DNA of 64,000 nucleotides, from contig JAHLKC010000067.1 of NCBI GenBank assembly GCA_025449115.1, positions 124,001 through 188,000 on the forward strand, read 5' to 3'. The translations under genes were made by a program, and so were the position numbers. Source of the DNA: Chytridium lagenaria (Eukaryota > Chytridiomycota > Chytridiomycetes > Chytridiales > Chytridiaceae). Each line of letters begins with the position of its first letter. Position 1 is the stretch's first letter. This document shows positions 1-12,320 of the stretch, in pieces. The notes below the pieces were generated by a model, which had not been told where the DNA came from, did no database searches, and was given only the letters and a program-made list of their open reading frames with translations.

Positions 1-121
1 GATGAACGCGCGGCGGAGACATTCCAAACCTTTGTTTAGCACATCATGTACTAACATTGAAATGTCTCTTTAACCCTTTCACTTCATCATTGAATGTCGC
101 TTGTTATGCATTTGAAAACAG

Positions 122-1638
<1,517 letters not shown>

Positions 1639-3010
1639 ACTTGCTTCAAGACATTGTCAACTTTTGTTTTCTTTCGCTCTCTGGGAGGAGTTTCGCATCT
1701 CTTTGTTCACGCAGCTTCCGTCCAAATATATTATTCAAGGATTTTAATTGTTGCTTTTTTCTTTGTCGTTTACCATTCATTGGCATACTTATAGAGCTAA
1801 GGACCGACTGCAATTACTCTTATCAGTTTGTCAATTGATATCATTAGCCGAACTTGGAGCTGTACTTGAAACCGAACTTGGAACCGAACATGGAACATAG
1901 CACATACGGTAAATTCTAGCGATGAGGCATAGTCAGTTATTTGCCGTAATGGAGAATACACTATAATACCTTGTCATAATGAACAAATATACTATATTTA
2001 CTCTGCCAAAATGGAGAATACACGTAATATAGTGAAAGTGTTATTGAATTGGTTACGTATGAACAGGATGAACATTCACATGTTTTTTATAACATAGGAG
2101 CTTATTTTTATTAGTGTGTAGTCAATATGGTTAGCCTTAAAACACTATATAAAATCTTAAACTTGCAAAACTGCTCCAAATTGCGTGAGATCGGTGTATA
2201 ATAAATTATTGAACCCATACGGAGCCAATATGTGAGCATGGAGTTTTATCATATTCATGATGCCATAGTCAACATCGTTGGCCTACTCTGTGGCCAGGTG
2301 TGACGCGTGTGAGGTAACGGAGAGATAAAAAAACTACTCATATCATACAAACTACTCATATGTATGCTTGAGAGTTGGTGAATACATAAAAAACCAATAT
2401 GAGCCATCCATGAGCATGGGATTTTTTCAACTTTCTTCACACATCATAGTCAGCATGACTGCCAACCCTGTGACAGAGTGTAATGATGCATGTTATGTAA
2501 CAAAAAAGGAAAACCTGCGCAAAACTGCAAAAACAGTCAAGTTGTTTGATACACATGTTTTTTGCAACTTCATTCATTTGCTGTGATAGTTTTTGATGTG
2601 AAATTCTCTCTTTGGTCCCCTCTGCTAAGCCCCAGCATACAAAGACAGAGAAGATGTGATATAACAAAACTTAACGGAGTTAGTCAAAATGTTTTAGCCA
2701 TCAGCCATGTGAATAATGTAATTCTCCACAGTTTTGTATTGCATACAGCGAACATGTGTTGTTATGTGCGTGTCCATGCGTTTGTCTGTCTTTTATTTAT
2801 TACTTGTGTATTACATTTATATGAGAGATTCTTGATGAGTTTGTACCTCTAAATTAAGGGTTTATATTAAGTTATTTCCCCATTCTATGTCCCACGTAGT
2901 TGGCCTTACGGCATGATCTTGCCTTCACTCTTACTTAGATGACAGAACTCCTACCCTGTAACCACCCGGTGAAGCAATCCTGTTGTTTGAGACAGAAGGC
3001 TGTAATGGAA
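1639..3010. other. AT-rich intergenic region, no gene seen
   Basis: I see no supportable coding region. There is a short imperfect internal repeat around CCGAACTTGGA (1850-1895). A degenerate duplication pairs about 2220-2300 with about 2395-2480; both contain GAGCATGG, then a CAT(C)ATAGTCA block, then a TGTG-rich block. The text near 2620-2660 also resembles 40905-40970, suggesting remnants of an old dispersed repeat. Confidence 0.4.
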
Positions 3011-4937
3011 TGATCTGCGGATCAAGGAGCAGTCGGCTAACGATCATGCCAAGAACCTCATAGAGTCTCAAGTGACTGATTTGGTCTAGCACTTGATTGG
3101 AGAGGACTTCAGGGCCAAGGAAGCGTGGGAGGGCCTCGTGCCATTGCTTGAGCGTATATCCCAACCCAACCGCAACACCCTCACGCGCAAGCTCACGCGT
3201 CTCAGAATGAAAGGAGGGCGATTCTTTACGCGTATTGTTGCAGAACTTTGACAATGGTCAACCAACTCAAGGCAGCCAGAAAGGCTGTCTCCAACAAGCA
3301 ACACATTGCTTACCTGCTCACCAAACTCCCAGAAACTTACAACGTCGCGGTTGCCAACATTGAAACGGACAACAAAGCGGTCAAGGACTACAACCTGTTC
3401 GTTGCCAGGCTTCTCAACTGTAAAGAGAAGATCAAGGACCGCGTGGAGGCATCGGAGAAAGCGGAGGCCTTCTTCAAGGGGAAGAAACCAGCAGGAAAGG
3501 ACGCGTCGAAAGGTGGAGATAAAAGGTCAGTGACTTGTTTTAAGTGCAAGAAGATCTATTGTGCGTCAGGTTGACGCGGAGACTGGGGAAGCCTTGTCGG
3601 TTACGCTGGGGAAGTGGATGACCGATGGATTCTGGACTCTGGAGCCACTCACCATATGACCTTCTCTAAAGAAGGTTTGCAGGGTTACCGCGTCGCGAGC
3701 AGCCGCGTAAAAACTGTAGAGCACGGCAAAGGAAACGCGTGGAGGGAGCAGGAGATTTAAGCCTCAGCATCAAGGTCGGGAAGACTGCGAAAACGATCAC
3801 GCTCAAGAATGTACTCTATATGCCAGAGCACACGCGTAATCTCATCTCCCTGGGTGCAGCAGCGTTGCGTGGCGTTGTTTTGCAGTCATCCAGCGGCAAG
3901 TATCGCCTCAGACAAGTCGGATCAAACGACGTGACGGCAGAGTTCAAGGTTGAGGACAACCTATTTAATCTGGTGCAGCCAGTCATCTCAGCAAACACCA
4001 CGATGGATGTAAAAAGCAAGTCGCTGAACAGCGCGCACATTTGGCATCAACAGATGGGTCACATCTCGAAAGGCGGTGAAGAAGCTCGAAAAATTGGCAA
4101 CGGGTGTCAGCATCACGTTATATACTGACGACGACGATGTACTGTGCAAGGGATGCATTGAGGGGAAGCTTACGCGCTCCTCCCACGCGGAGAGAGTTGA
4201 GAAGGACTACAGAGTCTCGGAACGCGTTCACGTGGATTTGGCCGGATATCTGAAGCGGAAGAGCTTGGGAGGGTCGCGTTAATTCATGGTGGCTGCAACA
4301 CGTACATGCCAAGGAAAAGGAGCAACCGGTTCCGTACATCAAGCAGTACAAGAGAGAGGCCGAGGCACTCACAGGTCGACGGATTGACGTGTTGAGATAC
4401 TCGCAAAGGAACCCTGAGTAGATGGAACGTCTTCGAGAAAAGCCGCATCTCCTGGAGATTGTTGCAGATAACGGTGGGGAATTTAAGAACAAGCAGCTGG
4501 AGGAATGGTGCCTTGAATAAGGCATTAAGCTCACGTTCACCATGCCCTACACGCCTCAGCAGAACGGTGTCGCGGAAAGAATGAATAGTTCGCTCATTGA
4601 GAAGGCAAAGTGCATGCTTAGCGACTCGAGTCTTGACGACAAATTCTGGGGAGAGGCTGTTACGTGTGCCAAGTACTTGCACAATTGATCTCGTAAGGAT
4701 GGGATTTCACCTCTGGAAGGCTTCACGGGAAGGAAGCCTAACTTGAAACGCGTTTGACTCTTCGGTTACGCGTGGTACGCGCACGTCTCAAAGGAACGAC
4801 GGAAGAAGATGGATAAGAACGCTTGCAAATGTATTTTCTTGGGATATGAGGTGATGGGGTATCGCCTTTACAACCCAGTCATGAAGAAAGTAGTGCGCAG
4901 CAAGACTGTTGTGTTTGACGAGTTGAACACTGGGGTG
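3011..4937 (+). pseudogene. Copia family A, copy A1: broken gag-protease-integrase
   Basis: This is a decayed Ty1/copia gag-pol fragment. It aligns with the A2 copy from GATCTGCGGATCAAGG onward. Pieces seen: gag (DLRIKEQSAN, then LTKLPETYNVAVANIE), half a CCHC knuckle (CFKCKK), protease (LDSGATHHM near 3635), the pre-integrase GHIS segment, and integrase with VADNGGEF near 4465 and PYTPQQNGVAERMN near 4545. It then runs LGYEVMGYRLYNP to DELNTGV. Several stops and frameshifts are present. About 190 bp between the first zinc-knuckle half and the protease are deleted relative to A2. It ends abruptly at 4937 against a reversed A LTR, so RT and RNase H are absent. Confidence 0.85.
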
Positions 4938-5024
4938 TGTTGAATACTTGTTGTTCACGGGGCTCAATTAAAACAAAGTTAGACGCACTTTTGCTCGAAC
5001 AACGTTCTTTATTTACTTCGACTC
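4938..5024 (-). repeat. Reversed LTR A, left piece, split by copia B
   Basis: TGTTGAATACTTGTTGTTCA is the reverse complement of the 3' end of LTR A (compare 12803-12822). It is interrupted at 5024 by copia B and resumes at 11898. The last five bases GACTC are the target-site duplication. Confidence 0.85.
5020..5024. repeat. Target-site duplication GACTC, left copy of copia B
   Basis: GACTC directly precedes the TGTTGAATC start of the 5' LTR. The same GACTC follows the 3' LTR at 11893-11897. Five bp is the usual copia duplication length. Confidence 0.92.
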
Positions 5025-5453
5025 TGTTGAATCTCTGTTGTATCGTTATAACAATTCAATAAACTCTTACTTTGCGATTCATGATGTTCATCCGTCGAAC
5101 ATGTTCATCCGACTGAACCAGAGAGACGACCTTTACGTCGCACGTTATAGATCTATATTCACGTTTGACTCGTATTTAACATGATCACATATCAGCTTTA
5201 ACGCTGTAGCAAAACTCAACTTGTTATTGCGGTACGCCAAATGACTAAGAGTTGCAGTTTTGCTACGTTGCGGAATGCCGATAGATCAAGTTAACTCGAC
5301 GACGAGAATGTATACTATAGATCTCAGCTCCGAGCACGCGTGATTATGTTCCGCACATAAGGTCTTTACACTTTATCATCTTATCGTCATTACACCCCAG
5401 GGTCCCGCACCCTTGGGTCAGCGCGTCAGGGTCCCGCTCCCCAGGGTCCCGCT

Positions 5454-5542
5454 CCCCAGGGTCCTGCACCCTGGGGTCCTGCACCCTGGGGACGTCGCTC
5501 CAAGCACCCTGAATCACCTCCCCAGGGTCCTGAACCCTGGGG
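5454..5542 (+). repeat. GC-rich hairpin cluster in LTR B
   Basis: Two perfect 9-bp-stem hairpins, CCCCAGGGT-CCTGC-ACCCTGGGG at 5454-5476 and CCCCAGGGT-CCTGA-ACCCTGGGG at 5520-5542, lie among further copies of CCCAGGGTC and CACCCTGGG from 5394 to 5590. The same block is at 11476-11564 in the 3' LTR. Hairpin potential is seen directly; any role (RNA structure, protein-binding site) is inference. Confidence 0.7.
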
Positions 5543-5775
5543 CGTCTCTCCGGTGTCTACCGCACCCTGGGATAGACCCTGCGGCAGACCCCCGGGCTCT
5601 TACACATGTTTATCATGTGTAAGGACATATGTCAGCATATGTCACAGCCACCGTGAGAAGCAAGAGAAGCTGAGAAGCGCCACCAAAAGGCGTTATATGG
5701 AAACATCCCATCAATTCTCAGCATCTGAGTGAGAAGTGCACTTTAAGTTCCCAGAGGACTTTTATTGAAAATGAC

Positions 5776-5783
5776 TATAAAAG
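5776..5783 (+). promoter_or_regulatory. TATA box of LTR B
   Basis: TATAAAAG sits in the LTR about 95 bp before its 3' end, the expected U3/R arrangement, and 110 bp before the gag start at 5894. The same box is in the 3' LTR near 11798. Confidence 0.65.
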
Positions 5784-5893
5784 GGATCACTTTCCCCCTC
5801 CAAGTGGAAGTATCAGTTCAATCCTGTACTCTCTGCAATATCTATCGCGCATTCTCTCTAAACGTTAACACAAAACTGCTACATACTGTTATT

Positions 5894-8800
5894 ATGGCTG
5901 ACACTACCTCCTCCACCTCTCTGCGGCCCTCCAAGTTCATTGGCACCACTGTGGTTGAATTCGACGAGCAAGTTCGGAAGGTCAAGATCTACGCTCAGGC
6001 TCGAGGTGTTGAGCATCTCTACGACGCTGGCACTGTGGTTCCGGCCATTCCTCTCGCTCCTGTGACCCAAGATCCTGGCCCTCCTCCGGCACTCGTGAAT
6101 GCTCTCGCTCCTGGTGCTGCTCCCGACGAGGTCGCCATCTACACCGCTCAGACGGAACGCTTCAAGGTGGAGCTTAACTCATGGAATGCACGGTACACGG
6201 TGTTCAACCATGAACGCAACCGGTACCAGGCTGATCTCCTCCGTCGAGAGAAGCACATCAAGCAGAACGAGATTGCTAAATCCATCCTTGATGAGTGTTT
6301 TCCCGATTCCGATCGAAAAAGAGTTGAACACTTGACTAACGCTTCCGAGCAGGTCGCTGCGCTCCGTGCGCTTTACACTGTTGGTAATCTTGACGGTCAG
6401 GCCGGCCAGCAGTGGAACATCAAGTGGGGTCACCTCAGGGTTGGTCCCACTGCTACTATGACCGATATTATCCGCTATATTGATCAGATCCTTGACCTTG
6501 TTGATGCTCATCAGAGGATCTATCCTAACGATTCCGATCGCAGGCAGATTCTTGATCTCTTGGTCGCCAAGTTTACTCATAACTGTCCGGCAGTCCCTGA
6601 GTTTACTGGTATTTCCGTTGCCGTCAACGATGGAGGTTCGTCGTCGTTCCTTCCCACTGTCGCTCCTGGCGACAATCCTCCCGAGGACTTCTATGCTCAA
6701 GGTGTGAATCGGTTCCGTACCAAGATTCAGACCGCGCTCAAGCAACTCCGCGCCAACGCATCGCTCTCTGAGAACCATGTGTTGCATGCTAGAGCAGCAA
6801 AGGCGAAATCTTCTAAGGCTGACGCCAACAAGAAGAAATCGTCGACTCCAAAGGTCTCAAAGCACTGCAAGATCCACGGCGACTGTATGCACGACGACTC
6901 TGAATGCCGCGCCCAGAAGCAGTCCAAGACAGCTGAGGGTGGCGTCAAGAAGAGGAAGACTCATAAGACGCCAACGGCAAGCACCAAGTGCACGGTGTGC
7001 CAGAAAGGTCATAAGGCATCTGACTGCCCGACTTTGAAGGCCATACTTGATGAGCAGGCTAAGGCTTACCGAGCCTCCGGCAAAGCATCTGCGGCCTCCG
7101 AAGCCATGGATGTCGATAGTGAAGCTGACACTAAGGAGGTTCCGACTTCTTCAAAACAGAAAGCCTCCGGGAAAGCTAATCGCGTGGAGATCCCGCTGAC
7201 TCAGAATGAGATTTCCTCTATCGTGAGAAAGCATCTTCGTGCAAATGCTGCTATAGTTCCTCGTCAGACTGTTCCGACAGTTACTTGTGAACTTAACGAG
7301 ACGATTGTTGAACGCTTCCGAGCTCATTCAGCAGTTCACATCAAACTCGGTGGTCTTGTTGATTCTGGAGCTTCTGCCTGGATGTCTCCTATTGCCGATC
7401 TGTTCGACAATCTTATCCTCCTAGCTCCAGGTGAGGAAGGCACTGTCCACCTCGCTGATGACCGTTCTGTACCGGTCAAAGGATATGGAGATGTTATGTA
7501 CAAGTTCGGCGATCATTTCCGTTTGATCAAACATGTTCTGTACGTCCCTGATCTTACTGAGCCTCTGTGTTCGGTATTGGGCATGATTGAGGGCACACAA
7601 GACTTAGTCGTCTTTTCGGCTGATGAGGTATATCTCTATATCCATCAAGAAGGTCGAACAATCACTATTGGCCGTCGTGTCGGTGACCTTTATCACCTCC
7701 TTACTACAGTAGACACAGCACCAAAGCTAATGGAGATTACGGATGGTGATAATGAGGCTAATCACGTTACATCCGCATTATTGGTTCCGACTGATGAAGC
7801 AACCCTCCTCGGCGACGAGTGGGATACCTGGTTACGCACCGCTCTTGGAGATGAACCTCTGGTTGAAGGATCCGCTCCTGCAGACAACCACGACATGGTT
7901 TTGGACTCACTTTCCGAAGTAAGTTCATCAAACTCGATTAGTAACGCCCAATCTAATCGTCTTTCTACAGCTGCATTTCTAGGCAAAAATGCAGACATGA
8001 CCATAAAGGAAATCGTTATGCTGCATAAGCGATTTGGTCATGTTCATCCACGGATTCTTATCCAAACGATGACTCATGTAGATTGCATCACAGTAAATAA
8101 AAAGTTATTATCAGACCCGTCTGTTATTTCTTTATTGAATGAGTCTATCCTTGAGAACTGTCTTATCTGTGCCCAAAATAAGATAGTCCAACGGCCCATA
8201 GGTTCTTCATCCCAATCGGTCCGCCGAAAACTCTATAGAATCCATACCGATACTGTACCTTTACCTTGCCAAAATGAAAAAGGGTTGAAGTACTGGTTAC
8301 CATTCGTCGACGAAGGTACCCGATGGATTACCATACGCTTTGTTCGCGACAAAGGACAATCTGCTAGCATGACCATTTCGACCATAATGCAGTTGGAAAA
8401 TGAAACCGGACTCCGCGTCGCGGAATTCAGATCTGACACAGGCGAAATTGCTACGTCTACAGACTTCCAGAAGTTCTGCACGGAAAAACTTCCGCCGATC
8501 ACAATCTCACCATCACCACCTTACACTAAGGAGCTCAATGGTTTGGTTGAACGGACTATCAGAAGCCTCAAAGTGATGGCATCCTGTATGCTTACTCAGT
8601 CCAAGCTTCCTGATATTTTCTACTCTCATGCACTCCTGTATAGCGCCCTTGTTAAGAACACGCTTTGGCACCCTTTTCTGAAAGGAACACCATATCAGTC
8701 GTTTACTGACAAGAAACCCGATTTGACACGTATCAGATCGTTTGGTTGCCTGATCAGCATACACTTGCATCCAGATCAGCGGCGTGCGCTACATACCCGC

Positions 8801-11026
8801 GACAAATCCGAACTCGGGTTATTTTTGGGATATGAAGGACAGTCGCTTAAAGTAGTGAAAGCTTACAATTACCGAACGGGTACGATACGTCCCTACTATC
8901 ATGTATACTTTCACGATGGTGTATTCCCCGGAAACAGCCCATCGAAATCAGTCCTTGATGATCTACTATCAACTTATCCTGTTTCGACATTTTCCTTTGA
9001 CGAAATACCAATTGAAACAGAAGAGGAAGTCATTCCTGAGGATATTACTTCGGAAGTACTTATCCCAAATGATGATAGTGACTCCGAAGAAGAGGACCCG
9101 ATTCCTTTCGTCACTTTCCCTATAAACTTTGACGATGAAATCACGCTTGTAGTACCTCCCGTTGTACTTGTTGCACCTCCTGAGGATGCACCACTATCAA
9201 GACGAACCAGATCACGTGCACCTGCTCCCGAATGGTCTCGTACTCCTGGCGTTACCTTCCGAGGTGATCCAGGCGACCGAGCTGCACGCAGTAAAGTCAT
9301 CAAACCAAAGATTGTTTTCCCTGAACCAGCTCCGAGTTCAACTCCTCCTCAGAAAATCCCTATGTCACAAGTTCTTCCTTTACCTTCATCCGTTGAAGAA
9401 GCTATGTCACGGCCAGATGAAGCACCATTTTGGTACGCGGCAATGTTGAAGGAATACAACGAACTTAAGCGACGTGGGACGTGGGATGAAGTACCTTTTC
9501 CGAAAGGTGCTCATCTAATTGATGGAAGATGGGTTTTCGATCATAAGTTCGATCAAGACGGTAACCTTATCCGTTATAAGGCCCGTTGGGTTGCTCGAGG
9601 TTTCAGTCAAATTCCAGGCAAAGAATATACCGAAGTGTTTTCGCCTGTCGCAAACGCTAATACTATTCGGTTTTTCACTTGCTGGAGTGCGATTCTATGC
9701 CTTCTTATCTATCAGATAGATATTACTGGCGCATACCTCTTTGGAACTCTCCACGATCTGAATTATTTGGTGATGCCACATGGTTTTGAAAAGTTCGCAG
9801 CTGACGGTGCTATGATTGTCTGTCGATTGAATCAGGCCATCTATGGTTTACATCAATCCGGACGAGAATGGTACATAACACTGTGTCTTTGGCTTGTAAA
9901 AGATGAAGGTTTTACGCGCAATAGAGCTGATGTCTGTCATTTCGTCAAATATGACAAAGAGTCTAATACTCTTATCCACGTAATCATTTATGTGGATGAT
10001 ATCATTATCATTACTGTTAATGTAAGCTTTATTCACGCCTTCATTGATCGAGTGGACAAGCGATTCAAAGTTGGAACCAAAGGGCCTATTGACTGGATGA
10101 CCAAAATCCAAGTTATTCACACCGTTGAAGGAACGTTTATTTGCCAACGATTCTATATCAAGCATTTATTAGAGTCCTGTGGATTATGGGATACGGGTAT
10201 CACCTCGAAACCCACTCCTATGACCATCAACTGGTGTCACGATGATTCAGCAGCTGAGTTATCGCAAAACGAACGCGATCAATTCCGTTCAATCCTGCAA
10301 AAGATTTCCTATCTCGCGCAGAAGACCAGACCTGATCTGGCATTTACCGTCAGTAAACTAGGGCAATATCAAGCTAACCCAAATGCTGGGGACTTTGTTG
10401 CACTAGTTCGAGTTTTACGTTATTTACTTGACACGCATGACTATGGTATACTATACTCAAAATCGGCGTTGTCTTCTATGACACAACTCACTGAAGGTAG
10501 AACCGCCATCTTGGACATAGAAGAAGCACCTCTTTGTTATGCAGACGCCAGTCACGCATGTGAAGATGACTTTAAGTCACGTACCGGTTACGTGGTGTTA
10601 TTCGGTGGCGGCGCCATTTCATGGCAGTCCAAGAAGCAAACGGTTGTTGCGCAATCATCTTCTGAAGCGGAGCTCATTGCACTCAGTGAAGCTACCCGCG
10701 AGATGATATGGTATCAAAGTCTCATGGATGAAGCCTTAATCCAACATCCTGGTGTATCCCGTATATATCAAGATAACGACTCAACCATTGCTATAGCGAA
10801 AAATCCGATGCATCATCAACGTGTCAAACACATGAACGTGAAACACAGATTTGTCAACGACAAGATTGATGAACGCCGCATCGAACTCGCCTATTGCTGG
10901 TCAGAAGACATGGTCGCTGACGTCTTAACGAAGTCTTTACCTACTGAAGCACATCAACGGCATGTCCGCAGCCTTGGTATGCGACGATTCAGAGACTTGA
11001 CCACACTGCCATCAGAAAAGCAATAG
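5894..11026 (+). CDS. Copia B Gag-Pol polyprotein (about 1710 aa)
   Basis: The single frame encodes all copia functions in Ty1/copia order. There is an N-terminal Gag, then a CHC-rich basic stretch with a knuckle CTVCQKGHKASDC near 6990. Aspartic protease follows with DSGA at 7361-7372, then the pre-integrase zinc segment (HKRFGH...CLIC, 8025-8170). Integrase has HTD near 8247, RSDTGE near 8435 and NGLVERT near 8540 as the D,D,E triad. Reverse transcriptase has YVDD at 9989-10000, and RNase H has CYADASH near 10540 and SSSEAE near 10660. The start is taken at MADTTSS, just after the LTR; the frame is open further upstream into the LTR (5765). The CCHC is atypical. No stop or frameshift is seen, unlike every other element here. 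Confidence 0.95.
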   Translation: MADTTSSTSLRPSKFIGTTVVEFDEQVRKVKIYAQARGVEHLYDAGTVVPAIPLAPVTQDPGPPPALVNALAPGAAPDEVAIYTAQTERFKVELNSWNARYTVFNHERNRYQADLLRREKHIKQNEIAKSILDECFPDSDRKRVEHLTNASEQVAALRALYTVGNLDGQAGQQWNIKWGHLRVGPTATMTDIIRYIDQILDLVDAHQRIYPNDSDRRQILDLLVAKFTHNCPAVPEFTGISVAVNDGGSSSFLPTVAPGDNPPEDFYAQGVNRFRTKIQTALKQLRANASLSENHVLHARAAKAKSSKADANKKKSSTPKVSKHCKIHGDCMHDDSECRAQKQSKTAEGGVKKRKTHKTPTASTKCTVCQKGHKASDCPTLKAILDEQAKAYRASGKASAASEAMDVDSEADTKEVPTSSKQKASGKANRVEIPLTQNEISSIVRKHLRANAAIVPRQTVPTVTCELNETIVERFRAHSAVHIKLGGLVDSGASAWMSPIADLFDNLILLAPGEEGTVHLADDRSVPVKGYGDVMYKFGDHFRLIKHVLYVPDLTEPLCSVLGMIEGTQDLVVFSADEVYLYIHQEGRTITIGRRVGDLYHLLTTVDTAPKLMEITDGDNEANHVTSALLVPTDEATLLGDEWDTWLRTALGDEPLVEGSAPADNHDMVLDSLSEVSSSNSISNAQSNRLSTAAFLGKNADMTIKEIVMLHKRFGHVHPRILIQTMTHVDCITVNKKLLSDPSVISLLNESILENCLICAQNKIVQRPIGSSSQSVRRKLYRIHTDTVPLPCQNEKGLKYWLPFVDEGTRWITIRFVRDKGQSASMTISTIMQLENETGLRVAEFRSDTGEIATSTDFQKFCTEKLPPITISPSPPYTKELNGLVERTIRSLKVMASCMLTQSKLPDIFYSHALLYSALVKNTLWHPFLKGTPYQSFTDKKPDLTRIRSFGCLISIHLHPDQRRALHTRDKSELGLFLGYEGQSLKVVKAYNYRTGTIRPYYHVYFHDGVFPGNSPSKSVLDDLLSTYPVSTFSFDEIPIETEEEVIPEDITSEVLIPNDDSDSEEEDPIPFVTFPINFDDEITLVVPPVVLVAPPEDAPLSRRTRSRAPAPEWSRTPGVTFRGDPGDRAARSKVIKPKIVFPEPAPSSTPPQKIPMSQVLPLPSSVEEAMSRPDEAPFWYAAMLKEYNELKRRGTWDEVPFPKGAHLIDGRWVFDHKFDQDGNLIRYKARWVARGFSQIPGKEYTEVFSPVANANTIRFFTCWSAILCLLIYQIDITGAYLFGTLHDLNYLVMPHGFEKFAADGAMIVCRLNQAIYGLHQSGREWYITLCLWLVKDEGFTRNRADVCHFVKYDKESNTLIHVIIYVDDIIIITVNVSFIHAFIDRVDKRFKVGTKGPIDWMTKIQVIHTVEGTFICQRFYIKHLLESCGLWDTGITSKPTPMTINWCHDDSAAELSQNERDQFRSILQKISYLAQKTRPDLAFTVSKLGQYQANPNAGDFVALVRVLRYLLDTHDYGILYSKSALSSMTQLTEGRTAILDIEEAPLCYADASHACEDDFKSRTGYVVLFGGGAISWQSKKQTVVAQSSSEAELIALSEATREMIWYQSLMDEALIQHPGVSRIYQDNDSTIAIAKNPMHHQRVKHMNVKHRFVNDKIDERRIELAYCWSEDMVADVLTKSLPTEAHQRHVRSLGMRRFRDLTTLPSEKQ

Positions 11027-11046
11027 TTCCTTGAATTGCGGGGGTG

Positions 11047-11892
11047 TGTTGAATCTCTGTTGTATCGTTATAACAATTCAATAAACTCTTACTTTGCGAT
11101 TCATGATGTTCATCCGTCGAACATGTTCATCCGACTGAACCAGAGAGACGACCTTTACGTCGCACGTTATAGATCTATATTCACGTTTGACTCGTATTTA
11201 ACATGATCACATATCAGCTTTAACGCTGTAGCAAAACTCAACTTGTTATTGCGGTACGCCAAATGACTAAGAGTTGCAGTTTTGCTACGTTGCGGAATGC
11301 CGATAGATCAAGTTAACTCGACGACGAGAATGTATACTATAGATCTCAGCTCCGAGCACGCGTGATTATGTTCCGCACATAAGGTCTTTACACTTTATCA
11401 TCTTATCGTCATTACACCCCAGGGTCCCGCACCCTTGGGTCAGCGCGTCAGGGTCCCGCTCCCCAGGGTCCCGCTCCCCAGGGTCCTGCACCCTGGGGTC
11501 CTGCACCCTGGGGACGTCGCTCCAAGCACCCTGAATCACCTCCCCAGGGTCCTGAACCCTGGGGCGTCTCTCCGGTGTCTACCGCACCCTGGGATAGACC
11601 CTGCGGCAGACCCCCGGGCTCTTACACATGTTTATCATGTGTAAGGACATATGTCAGCATATGTCACAGCCACCGTGAGAAGCAAGAGAAGCTGAGAAGC
11701 GCCACCAAAAGGCGTTATATGGAAACATCCCATCAATTCTCAGCATCTGAGTGAGAAGTGCACTTTAAGTTCCCAGAGGACTTTTATTGAAAATGACTAT
11801 AAAAGGGATCACTTTCCCCCTCCAAGTGGAAGTATCAGTTCAATCCTGTACTCTCTGCAATATCTATCGCGCATTCTCTCTAAACGTTAACA
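11047..11892 (+). repeat. 3' LTR of copia B
   Basis: 846 bp, starting TGTTGAATC and ending GTTAACA. It has the same length as the 5' LTR and is identical as far as I can compare by eye. It is preceded by a polypurine-like tract and followed by GACTC (11893-11897). Confidence 0.94.
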
Positions 11893-11897
11893 GACTC

Positions 11898-11973
11898 AAC
11901 ACACGAGTCTTTAAATACTCAAACAAAACGAACAAGTAAAGAGGAAAGACAGCACAAAGGTAAACCTATCGGA
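11898..11973 (-). repeat. Reversed LTR A, right piece after copia B
   Basis: AACACACGAGTC...CCTATCGGA continues the reversed LTR A left off at 5024 (compare the intact reversed copy at 22377-22457). It stops at CCTATCGGA, where an LTR C begins, so the rest of this LTR A is missing. Confidence 0.8.
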
Positions 11974-12320
11974 TGTAGGGGTTACGGGGCTCAATTGTAA
12001 TTAAATATAATGTATTAATAAAGAGAATTAAAGTATAAAATAGTGATGGAGTCTCCAGCGGTGACTAAGAACTAATTACTTCGAAACTTCTATATATTGA
12101 TTCTAACTACTTTTCGCAATACATGTAGAAAGTGGGGATTTACAACAGAAACTCATGATCCGTAAATCCCTCCAAATTACATATCATAAATTAAACATAA
12201 AATAACAAAGTTAAGGGATTAACGCATCCTCAAATGGAATGAGGAGCTCAATAAACCTGATCAAATCGAAACTTAAAATAACGCGTAAATGAAAAAAGTT
12301 CAGGGAAAAATTGATAAAAT
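11974..12320 (-). repeat. LTR C fragment
   Basis: It starts TGTAGGGGTTACGGGGCTCA and follows the C-family LTRs at 33892 and 36355, including the TCTCCAGCGGTGAC and GGGATTAACGC blocks. It lacks the last 50 or so bp (no CCCAACA end) where LTR A begins at 12321. It is in the reverse sense relative to C coding direction. Confidence 0.8.

Larger units (their letters stand above)
5025..5870 (+). repeat. 5' LTR of copia B
   Basis: It starts TGTTGAATCTCTG and ends AAACGTTAACA. It contains AT-rich palindromes near the start, a GC-rich hairpin cluster (5394-5600), further palindromes around 5600-5645 (TTACACATG..CATGTGTAA; GACATATGTC..), and the TATA box. It matches 11047-11892 with no difference noticed by eye. 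Confidence 0.94.
5025..11892 (+). mobile_element. Copia family B, complete LTR retrotransposon
   Basis: A 6868-bp element has two 846-bp LTRs that appear identical by eye, a GACTC duplication on both sides, one uninterrupted gag-pol frame, a TATA box in each LTR and a purine-rich tract (AATTGCGGGGGTG) just before the 3' LTR. Identical LTRs and an intact polyprotein point to a very recent insertion that may still be active. It sits inside a reversed LTR A, so it is younger than that copy. The sequence after the 5' LTR (CAAAACTGCTACATACTG) does not resemble the primer-binding site shared by families A and C. Confidence 0.95.

Noticed and set aside
4938..5024. Reading 4938 onward as the 3' LTR of A1
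   Set aside because: The LTR here is reversed (TGTTGAATACTTG is the complement of the LTR A 3' end) while A1 gag-pol is forward, so it cannot be its own 3' LTR.
5413..5622. 69-aa open frame (and its copy at 11435-11644) rich in Pro, Leu and Arg
   Set aside because: It is the translation of the GC-rich hairpin repeats of LTR B; the composition follows the repeat and there is no promoter logic for a separate gene.
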